This document shows, one piece after another, positions 22,454 through 29,234 of a DNA stretch of 32,133 nucleotides. Under the pieces are notes generated by a model, which made no database searches, was not told the DNA's origin, and was given only the letters and a program-made list of their open reading frames with translations. This stretch comes from Chitinophagaceae bacterium (GTDB lineage: Bacteria > Bacteroidota > Bacteroidia > Chitinophagales > Chitinophagaceae): contig CANFLL010000051.1 of NCBI GenBank assembly GCA_947447825.1, positions 1 to 32,133 of the forward strand, read 5' to 3'. The translations under genes and the position numbers were made by a program. How positions within the stretch are numbered: the first letter of the stretch is position 1; every line of letters starts with the position of its first letter.

Positions 22454-24772
22454 TTATTTAATCAAAAGTCTGTGCATTTCAACTTGTTTATTTGCATTGA
22501 TTACTTGAACAAAATAAATCCCTTTGGCAAAAGCACTGGTATTTACGGCAACCGAATTGTTGTTCAATTTTGTTTTATCATACACCACCCTACCATCACT
22601 TGCCACAATGGTAACCCTAGTAATGTTTTGTCCCTGAATGTTTGCATAGCCATAAGCAGGATTAGGATAAATGCTTGCACTTGGTTGAATGCTTTCTTCT
22701 GATTTGTGAACTACAACAGCTTTTTTTCTGAATGAAGAACTGTTAGAAAATTTTCCAAACCCAGTAATAAACACAGGTGTTTCAGTTGCAGTAACAACTA
22801 TGTTTCCCTGACTAGTTTTCACCCTTGTTGTTGTCATAGTGTCGCTACCAATGGTAGGCGTATAGATAATTGCCGAATCTGCATTGCCTAAATTCAACGT
22901 ATAATCAGCTGATGAGTCTTTTGCGGTAGGCATATAAACTGTGTACATAAAAGTAGAATCATTCAACGCATACTGATCAGCAATAGGACTTGAATTTAAT
23001 GTTTGCAGATACCTATAATCACCAAAAAGATTACTTACCTGATAAAAATAATCAGTAACAGGGCGACGAGTGCGATCATTGTTCAACAAACCACTAGTTG
23101 CATAATTGCCGCTTGAGTTTGAATTGTCATCATACATAGAGTAAAAAAACACTTTCTGAACCCCATCTCTTGCATAAGCTAAGGATGTGCGCAAAGTCCA
23201 ATCTGCTTGTGTGGCAAGAACGCTTTTATTTCCCACCGCCGTAACATGATAGGAACTCCATTGGTTAATATCGTACCCCGATTCGGTTACCCAAACAGGA
23301 ATATCATTGGCATAAGTATGTGATGCCTGCAAAAACAAATCGGCAATTGAATCTGTCAATGACAATTCAGGAGCCACGCCATGGGTAGACCAACTACTCA
23401 CATTGTCCTGTGCATCTGTTGAATAATAGTGATAATTAATTACATCCCAACATAGGTTTACGGTTCCATCTGCCTTCAACCCACGAAACTCTTTACACCA
23501 ATCAATCATGCCACGTAGATAATCTGTTGTTGGCAATGCCACTCCACACATTACAACTTTCATGGAAGTATCCGCCGTTTTCACGCCTACATTGTTGCCC
23601 ATTGTACCTAAATGCCCATCATAAAAAGCTGACAAATTAGCCGCATACTGACGACCAGTTTGGTATGCAGACAAACCTTCCCACCATTTATCACGTTCAT
23701 TATCACACTCTATGTATTTAATTAAACCCATCCCCTTTTTAATATAGTTTTTGGAATCTCCAAACCATCTTTGACTAGAATCAACAGTTAACAGAGAGGT
23801 ATTCACATTGGTGTTATCTCCATAACGAGCAGCATATTGAAAAGCAACTTTTGCTTGATCTATATAAGAAGAAGGGCTACTTAAATCATTACCATACTGT
23901 GTTGGAATATTGTCGTAGTGCTGTTCACCAGCAGGATAAGTATTTTCAATGTAGGATGGTATAGTTTTCAGATTTGCCAACACTTCTATACCCATTGCTT
24001 TACAACTTATGTAAAGTGAATCGTAGCTCCACCCACCATTGTGTGTAGGACTAAATGTGTATTTCCCTTTAGTAGCTTCTAGTTTATTCCAATCAAGATA
24101 GTGCCTAAATCCAGAGAAAGATCTAATAGGTTTTAAATAATTAGTATCCACTTTCATAGCATCTATGTAAGCATTTTCGAAGTACCACTCAAAACCATTA
24201 ACCCCAAACATGTCTTTCAGTTTCACATTCGGTTTAACTAACGGCGCCGGAGTTGCTGGTGATTTATACCAACCATACAATTCTAATTCCGAAGGATATA
24301 CGCTACCATTATGTATCACTAAATACCTAATATCCTTCACCACAGAATCTAGTTTGTAAACCCAAGGGTTTGTAGGGTTTGGCCCAACCCATGCAGCATA
24401 TCTGTCTCCCCAAAAAGTAGCAATCAGTTTTCTGTTCCAACTACTATCAACAGCATACAAATAGGTAGGGTTGTCTGTACCTACTCCCTGCCAATCGAAC
24501 ATTCTAATACTATCAATTTGGATAGTTTCTCCTGGCAATACAGGATAGTAAGAATCGTACTGGTAAATTACTTTACTCCAACCAGTAAATACCCATTCAG
24601 TTAAAACCCCATCAAACAACTGTTGCAAACCATTACTAGGGTTTGAAAGTTGATACCACCGTTTTGGTTCAATTGGAATTTTACCATGAACTAATGTTGA
24701 ATCGGTTGTTTGACAAAAAGAAAATGTGGCAGTGATCATCACTGCGGTAAGGCAAAACAGAATTCTTCTCAT
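22454..24772 (-). CDS. T9SS-secreted TIM-barrel glycoside hydrolase (clan GH-A type)
   Basis: This 772-residue protein has a signal peptide (to about residue 20, TFSFC-Q). Residues about 30-165 are a beta-rich region resembling a discoidin/carbohydrate-binding module (KRWYQLSNPSNGLQQLFDGV). Residues about 180-600 form a barrel-like catalytic domain. The likely acid/base is Glu359 in YIECDNERDKWW, with the Asn-Glu pair typical of clan GH-A. The likely nucleophile is Glu497 in VWVTESGYD. Motifs such as FRHYLDWNKLEATKGKYTFS and GIEVLANLKTIP fit GH5/GH39-like retaining enzymes, but I cannot name the family. The last about 75 residues (SIYPNPAYGYANIQGQNITR onward, ending MHRLLIK) are a T9SS type A sorting domain. 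It probably degrades an extracellular polysaccharide; no SusCD pair is adjacent. Confidence 0.87.
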   Translation of the reverse strand: MRRILFCLTAVMITATFSFCQTTDSTLVHGKIPIEPKRWYQLSNPSNGLQQLFDGVLTEWVFTGWSKVIYQYDSYYPVLPGETIQIDSIRMFDWQGVGTDNPTYLYAVDSSWNRKLIATFWGDRYAAWVGPNPTNPWVYKLDSVVKDIRYLVIHNGSVYPSELELYGWYKSPATPAPLVKPNVKLKDMFGVNGFEWYFENAYIDAMKVDTNYLKPIRSFSGFRHYLDWNKLEATKGKYTFSPTHNGGWSYDSLYISCKAMGIEVLANLKTIPSYIENTYPAGEQHYDNIPTQYGNDLSSPSSYIDQAKVAFQYAARYGDNTNVNTSLLTVDSSQRWFGDSKNYIKKGMGLIKYIECDNERDKWWEGLSAYQTGRQYAANLSAFYDGHLGTMGNNVGVKTADTSMKVVMCGVALPTTDYLRGMIDWCKEFRGLKADGTVNLCWDVINYHYYSTDAQDNVSSWSTHGVAPELSLTDSIADLFLQASHTYANDIPVWVTESGYDINQWSSYHVTAVGNKSVLATQADWTLRTSLAYARDGVQKVFFYSMYDDNSNSSGNYATSGLLNNDRTRRPVTDYFYQVSNLFGDYRYLQTLNSSPIADQYALNDSTFMYTVYMPTAKDSSADYTLNLGNADSAIIYTPTIGSDTMTTTRVKTSQGNIVVTATETPVFITGFGKFSNSSSFRKKAVVVHKSEESIQPSASIYPNPAYGYANIQGQNITRVTIVASDGRVVYDKTKLNNNSVAVNTSAFAKGIYFVQVINANKQVEMHRLLIK

Positions 24773-25059
24773 GGATGAATTTAAAAGTGATAAATAGATT
24801 ATTAAAAAAGTAAAAATATAATTGCAGTATAAACTTTCTTGTAGTAATTGATTGATTTTTATAAAAAAGTATCTTTAGGAAGTCAAAAATGATAAATTGA
24901 AAGTAATAAGTCAAATAGTCATTAGATTGAAGTGAAACTTGCTCAATTTTATTTATAGATTCCTAAAAATACCCCATTAAATTCTCCTCTTACGATGATG
25001 TTACTAATTAGGTACTTAAAAAAGCAATGAGCATAAGTGCAACACAAAATAAACACCAA

Positions 25060-26037
25060 CTATTGCAATATTGACATCTTGTTATACTTACTTCTATACT
25101 CAATTGGCGCAAGTCCTGTGGTCTTTTTAAATAGTAAGCGAAATGATTTAGCATCTGTAAAACCTACCTCATACATCACCTCATTGATATTTTTTCTGCT
25201 AATCTCAAAATTACGTTTAGCTGTTTCAATCTTAACCCTATTAATATATTCTAGTACTGAATTGTTTGTTGCTAACTTAAACCGCCTTTCAAAACTTCGC
25301 CTACCTATAGAAACCAAGCTTGCCAATTGATCGATAGTTATTTTTTCATGTACATTTTTATCTATAAAATCCTGTGCTTTCAGCACCGCATCATCTGAAT
25401 GGTTTTTCTGCCCCTGAAAAATTGCAAAAGCAGACTGACTTTGTCTATCAATATCAATTGCAAAGTACTTCGATGCTAGTATAGCTGTTTGTCTATCTGC
25501 ATATTTCTCCACCAAATAAAGTAATAAGTTCCAATAAGACATCGCTCCCCCACTAGAGTAGAGTCGATCCTCAACCGTTACTACATTTCCATCTACCACT
25601 TCAACCATTGGAAACATGCTTTTAAATTGATTCTGAAAACCCCAATGTGTCGAACATTTTTTGCCATTCAACAATCCTGTAGAAGCCAATAAAAAAGCAC
25701 CAACACATAACGATGCCACAGAAGCACCTTTGTTATATTGTTCTTTAATCCAAGGTATTAATTTTTCATTTGCTTCTATTGCACTTTTCATATCGCCAAA
25801 TAAAGCAGGGATAATAACTAAATCAGTTTTATCAACATCTTCTACCAATTGAGAAATACTTATAGTAAACAAACCATCATTTATCTTCACTTCCTTCTTT
25901 ATCCCTACCAATTCGATGGTAAACAATGGGCTTTTTCCTGCTGCCACCATAAATTGATTAACTGCAGAAAACAAATACTGAGGATCTGCAATGGCTTGCA
26001 TTACTGAATTTTCTGGAACAAGAATACTTATGTGCAC
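25060..26037 (-). CDS. GlxA-type AraC-family regulator with DJ-1/PfpI domain
   Basis: This 325-residue two-domain regulator is cytosolic. Residues about 1-195 are a DJ-1/PfpI (class I amidotransferase-like) domain: ISILVPENSV, then DLVIIPALFGDMKSAIEANE, then ASLCVGAFLLASTGLLNGKK with the nucleophile-elbow Cys, then CSTHW. In this regulator class the domain usually senses a ligand rather than catalysing a reaction. Residues about 215-320 carry two AraC helix-turn-helices: ITIDQLASLVSIGRRSFERR and then NINEVMYEVGFTDAKSFRLL, followed by FKKTTGLAPIEYR. It is divergent from the VOC/SRPBCC/DoxX genes across 127 nt and is the obvious candidate to control them. Confidence 0.92.
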   Translation of the reverse strand: MHISILVPENSVMQAIADPQYLFSAVNQFMVAAGKSPLFTIELVGIKKEVKINDGLFTISISQLVEDVDKTDLVIIPALFGDMKSAIEANEKLIPWIKEQYNKGASVASLCVGAFLLASTGLLNGKKCSTHWGFQNQFKSMFPMVEVVDGNVVTVEDRLYSSGGAMSYWNLLLYLVEKYADRQTAILASKYFAIDIDRQSQSAFAIFQGQKNHSDDAVLKAQDFIDKNVHEKITIDQLASLVSIGRRSFERRFKLATNNSVLEYINRVKIETAKRNFEISRKNINEVMYEVGFTDAKSFRLLFKKTTGLAPIEYRSKYNKMSILQ

Positions 26038-26100
26038 GAGTAAAATTTAGAAGCGAATATAAAAAATATGTCTGTCGTAAAACACCTTTAATTTGTCATA

Positions 26101-26121
26101 ATAAACAAACATATAAACAAA
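26101..26121. promoter_or_regulatory. Direct repeat in the divergent AraC-VOC intergenic region
   Basis: ATAAACAAA occurs at 26101-26109 and again at 26113-26121, a 12-bp period. AraC-type proteins often bind direct half-sites, so this could be the regulator's site. The low sequence complexity weakens the case. Confidence 0.3.
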
Positions 26122-26164
26122 TAAGACGCAGCATATTTGCAGAATAAGCATTGGATTTAATTAA

Positions 26165-26596
26165 ATGATTAACATGAAACAAATATTTATCAATCTTCCT
26201 GTTGATGACTTAGAAAAGTCTAAGAACTTTTATACAGAAATTGGATTTACTGTTAATCCTTTATTTACTTTCTACGACCAAATCTGTATGGTTTGGAGTG
26301 AATACATATATGTAATGCTGCAAACAAAATACTTTTTTTATTCAGGTAATAAAACGCAAGTTTTAAACTTAAATAATAATTCATCATCAACGTTTACGCT
26401 TCCGGTGGGAGATATAAAAGAGGTTAATGAAATAGTTGAAAGAGGTCTAAAAGCAGGTGGCACTGAACCTAATAAACCTATTGATGAAGGCTACATGCAA
26501 ATTAGAACAATTGTAGATTTAGACGGGCATACATGGGGTATCATCAATTTGGATTTAGACAAGTTTTCAAAACAAAAGAAATCTATTAAACAGTAA
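26165..26596 (+). CDS. VOC-family (glyoxalase/bleomycin-resistance fold) protein 1
   Basis: This is a 143-residue protein; a second ATG at 26174 would give the more usual MKQ start. KQIFINLPVDDLEKSKNFYT, IGFTVNPLFTFYDQICMVWS and the C-terminal IRTIVDLDGHTWGIINLDLD give the paired beta-alpha-beta-beta-beta pattern of the vicinal oxygen chelate fold. Members include glyoxalases, dioxygenases and antibiotic-binding proteins, so the reaction cannot be named. It is cytosolic. It is the first gene of a tight set: the SRPBCC gene follows after 6 nt. Confidence 0.88.
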   Translation: MINMKQIFINLPVDDLEKSKNFYTEIGFTVNPLFTFYDQICMVWSEYIYVMLQTKYFFYSGNKTQVLNLNNNSSSTFTLPVGDIKEVNEIVERGLKAGGTEPNKPIDEGYMQIRTIVDLDGHTWGIINLDLDKFSKQKKSIKQ

Positions 26597-26602
26597 ATAA
26601 AA

Positions 26603-27016
26603 ATGAGTAATTCAAAAGTAACGGTTCAAGCAACCATTAATGCTTCAGTAAATAAGGTGTGGGATTATTACACAAATCCAGCGCATATCATTCATTGGAA
26701 CTTTGCAGACCCTAGTTGGCATTGCCCAAGTGCAGAAAATAACTTACAGGTGGGTGGCACTTATAAGGCAAGAATGGAGGCTAAAGATGGAAGTTTTGGA
26801 TTTGATTTCGAGGCTGTATACGCAGAAATAATTGAGAGCAAACAATTTACTTATGGCTTTGGAGATAGAAATGCGACTGTTCTTTTTAATGAATTAGGCA
26901 ATCAAACAGAGGTTATAGTAACCTTTGACCCAGAAACACAAAACCCCATTGAATTGCAAAGAGGTGGTTGGCAAGCTATTTTAAACAACTTTAAGGAGTA
27001 CACAGAAAACAATTAA
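26603..27016 (+). CDS. SRPBCC/AHSA1-like protein
   Basis: This 137-residue protein has the START-like fold pattern. An N-terminal strand ends in a helix (VQATINASVNKVWDYYTNPA). HIIHWNFADPSWHCPSAENN LQVGG is typical of the AHSA1 group, with WNFA and GG. The C-terminal helix is GGWQAILNNFKEY. Such small proteins bind hydrophobic ligands or act as putative stress or co-chaperone-like factors; the ligand is unknown. The 6-nt gaps on both sides place it in one operon with VOC protein 1 and the DoxX-like protein. Confidence 0.9.
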   Translation: MSNSKVTVQATINASVNKVWDYYTNPAHIIHWNFADPSWHCPSAENNLQVGGTYKARMEAKDGSFGFDFEAVYAEIIESKQFTYGFGDRNATVLFNELGNQTEVIVTFDPETQNPIELQRGGWQAILNNFKEYTENN

Positions 27017-27022
27017 GTATTG

Positions 27023-27385
27023 ATGAAGAAGGACAAAATAATTTACTGGACAACTACCACTATCATTTTTCTATTTGAAGGTGTAATGCCTGCCCTAACG
27101 TTTAGAACTGCAATGGCAAAAGAGGGCATTAAGCACTTGGGGTATCCCGAATATTTTGGAAATGCACTTGCAATCTTTAAAATATTAGGTGCTTTAACAC
27201 TCATCATTCCACAAATACCTAAGCGAATTAAAGAATGGGCTTATACAGGTTTTGCTTTCGACTTTTTGTTTGCGTCCATCAGCTATTTTGCAGTGGAAGG
27301 AATTGTTTTTGCTTCTTTTGTTCCTTTCATCTTTTTAGGAATCTTGGCACTTTCATACATATATCACCACAAAATAAACGAATAA
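27023..27385 (+). CDS. DoxX-like small membrane protein
   Basis: From ATG 27023 this is a 120-residue protein (a TTG one codon upstream is less likely). It has four hydrophobic segments. These lie near IYWTTTTIIFLFEGVMPALT, near AIFKILGALTLIIPQIP, near YTGFAFDFLFASISYFAV, and at FASFVPFIFLGILALSYIY. The HLGYPEYFGNALAIFKILGA block with a following basic turn (PKRIKEWAY) matches the DoxX/DoxX-like family. Family functions vary and are mostly unknown; some act in redox or detoxification complexes. It is the third gene of the compact VOC-SRPBCC-DoxX unit. Confidence 0.88.
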   Translation: MKKDKIIYWTTTTIIFLFEGVMPALTFRTAMAKEGIKHLGYPEYFGNALAIFKILGALTLIIPQIPKRIKEWAYTGFAFDFLFASISYFAVEGIVFASFVPFIFLGILALSYIYHHKINE

Positions 27386-27460
27386 GAAAGTCTAATACTT
27401 GTTATTATGATTGATAGAGACTTTAATTCATTCGGCAATTCAATATAACAATATAGCTAT

Positions 27461-27904
27461 ATGAGCAATAAAATAACACCTAGTCTTTGGTTCAATGCAG
27501 ACGGAGGCTTGATATCAAAGGTTGTAGAATATTACAAGAATATTTTTGAAACTGACTTTGAAGCTGGGCATATAATGCCTCTAGGAAACACGCCTAGTGG
27601 CAATACCGAGATGTGTCAAGTGAAGATATTTGGACAAAATTATATGTTGATGAGTACCGAAAAAGAACATCATCCGTTTAATGATGCTATGGCTCTAACC
27701 ATCAATTGTACTGATCAAATTGAAATAGATAAATACTGGAACTACTTTACAAAGGAGGGCAATGAAGTGCAATGCGGTTGGTGCACAGATAAATACGGAT
27801 TGCGTTGGCAAGTGATACCTACTAATCTAGGTGAACTCATGAGCAAACCCAACGCTTGGAAAGTGATGATGAATCAGAAAAAAATTATCATTGAGGAATA
27901 TTAA
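27461..27904 (+). CDS. VOC-family protein 2 (PhnB-like)
   Basis: This 147-residue protein begins NKITPSLWFNADGGLISKVV. The PhnB/3-demethylubiquinone-methyltransferase-like block YYKNIFETDFEAGHIMPLGN follows. NTEMCQVKIFGQNYMLMSTE and the closing QCGWCTDKYGLRWQVIPTNL are typical of this VOC subgroup, which despite the old name has no proven methyltransferase role. It lies 75 nt after the DoxX-like gene in the same orientation, so co-regulation by the AraC-type regulator is possible. Confidence 0.9.
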   Translation: MSNKITPSLWFNADGGLISKVVEYYKNIFETDFEAGHIMPLGNTPSGNTEMCQVKIFGQNYMLMSTEKEHHPFNDAMALTINCTDQIEIDKYWNYFTKEGNEVQCGWCTDKYGLRWQVIPTNLGELMSKPNAWKVMMNQKKIIIEEY

Positions 27905-28090
27905 ATCAAGTACGTTATGAATATTAAATAAAAGGTATTAAATTAAACTATAGCCCTTTTACACACCCAACTTTACCTTAATAAAAGCAGCTTTAATTAC
28001 TTTTCTCTCTATTAATTCTTTATCTAAATGCTTTGAGTTCTTTTCGGTTAAATAAAATTTTCTCATTAAAATAATCTAAAAATACAGTTT

Positions 28091-28519
28091 ATGGCACTTA
28101 TTAATCCACACATCAACTTCAATGGAAATGCAGAAGAGGCATTCAATTTTTACAAATCAGTATTTGGAGGTGAATTCACCAAGATTATTCGTTTGAAAGA
28201 TATTTCAACGCCAGAATTCCCCATAGACGAAATTGATGCTGAAAAGATAATGCACATCGCTTTACCCATTGGCAAAAACTCGCTAATGGCTAATGATGTG
28301 CCAGCATCTATGGGGTCTGTTAATGAAAATGAGAACAGATCTAAAATATGTATTAGTGCAGATAGCCGTGAGGAGGCCGATAAACTATTCAATGGACTGT
28401 CTGCCGATGGATTTATTGAAGCTCCCATTGGAGATAGTCCTTGGGGTTCCTATTTTGGTATGTTTCGAGACAAGTTTGGTATTGAATGGATGGTAGAGTT
28501 TGAAGCTAAAGAAGCTTAA
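28091..28519 (+). CDS. VOC-family protein 3 (PhnB-like)
   Basis: This 142-residue protein has INPHINFNGNAEEAFNFYKS, VFGGEFTKIIRLKDI, a central KIMHIALPIGKNSLMANDVP strand region and the C-terminal SPWGSYFGMFRDKFGIEWMV. These are characteristic of the PhnB-like VOC group. It differs clearly from the other three VOC proteins in this cluster, so this is not a recent tandem duplication. It stands 186 nt after VOC protein 2; the gap shows no clear terminator. Confidence 0.92.
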   Translation: MALINPHINFNGNAEEAFNFYKSVFGGEFTKIIRLKDISTPEFPIDEIDAEKIMHIALPIGKNSLMANDVPASMGSVNENENRSKICISADSREEADKLFNGLSADGFIEAPIGDSPWGSYFGMFRDKFGIEWMVEFEAKEA

Positions 28520-28521
28520 AA

Positions 28522-28676
28522 TTGAGAGTCATAAGTCGAGAGTTGAGAGTCATAAGTCAAAAAGACTTTAAGGCAAAAGTTGCTAAATGTATTTTCACTA
28601 TGAGGTCTCATGAAATAGGTTGACACAAACTTTCAACTTTTCAACTCTCAACTTTCAACTTTCAACTCTCAACTTA
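28522..28676. repeat. Inverted low-complexity array (GAGAGTTGAGAGTCATAAGTC family)
   Basis: TTGAGAGTCATAAGTC is repeated from 28522 to 28560. Its complement-like words (CAACTTTCAACTCTCAACTT) are repeated from 28629 to 28676. The segment can form a stem between two VOC genes. Architecture matches the arrays at 1389, 2829 and 4550, but the motif differs. Confidence 0.72.
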
Positions 28677-28700
28677 CACTTCCTAAAAATAGAATTTATT

Positions 28701-29075
28701 ATGAATACAATTGGATATTTTGAAATTCAGTCGTCTGAACCTGCTAGAGAAATTAAGTTTTATAAAACCGTTTTTGGATGGGCATTCATAAAAGACCCTC
28801 ACATACCAATTGAATATTACAGGATAGAAACAAATGGCATGAATGGTGGACTTATGAAGCGACCAGTAAAAACACCTCCTTCAGAATTTGGTACTAATGC
28901 TTTTACTTGTTCCATCCAAGTTGAAAACTTCGATGAAACTGCGAAAACTATTATGACCAATGGAGGTAAGATTGCGATGCCCAAGTTTGCAATACCTAAA
29001 AAATGTTATCAAGGCTACTTTTTGGATGCTGACAATAATGTTTTTGGTATTTTTGAAGTGAACGAAAATGCTTAG
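28701..29075 (+). CDS. VOC-family protein 4
   Basis: I took the ATG at 28701 (124 residues). An upstream in-frame ATG at 28620 would translate the repeat array into an S/T/L/N-rich leader and is unlikely. The protein reads NTIGYFEIQSSEPAREIKFY, then KTVFGWAFIKD, then YYRIETNGMNGGLMKRP. It ends with MPKFAIPKKCYQGYFLDADN and NVFGIFEVNENA, the pattern of the 'FGW' VOC group often called glyoxalase-like. Function is unknown. It is the last gene of the cluster; a terminator follows at 29178. Confidence 0.9.
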   Translation: MNTIGYFEIQSSEPAREIKFYKTVFGWAFIKDPHIPIEYYRIETNGMNGGLMKRPVKTPPSEFGTNAFTCSIQVENFDETAKTIMTNGGKIAMPKFAIPKKCYQGYFLDADNNVFGIFEVNENA

Positions 29076-29177
29076 TGAGATTACAAATGAACCTGGTTTC
29101 GAACATTCTCAATGATTCAGCAAGTTATTCAAAACAAAAACAAAGCTTTCACCGCAAGCTTTTAGAAATACATTTAA

Positions 29178-29220
29178 TCAAAACCATCCCTGAAATTCTA
29201 AACTTTCGGGATGGTTTTGA
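29178..29220. terminator. Intrinsic terminator between convergent genes
   Basis: TCAAAACCATCCC (29178-29190) pairs with GGGATGGTTTTGA (29208-29220), with further pairing of GAAA/TTTC inside. T-rich sequence follows on the plus strand. On the minus strand it lies 15 nt past the fucosidase stop codon, so it may serve both genes. Confidence 0.8.
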
Positions 29221-29234
29221 TTTTTAATAATCCG

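Noticed and set aside
28620-28700. 27-residue N-terminal extension of VOC protein 4
   Set aside because: It only translates the repeat array; the VOC domain starts at the ATG at 28701.
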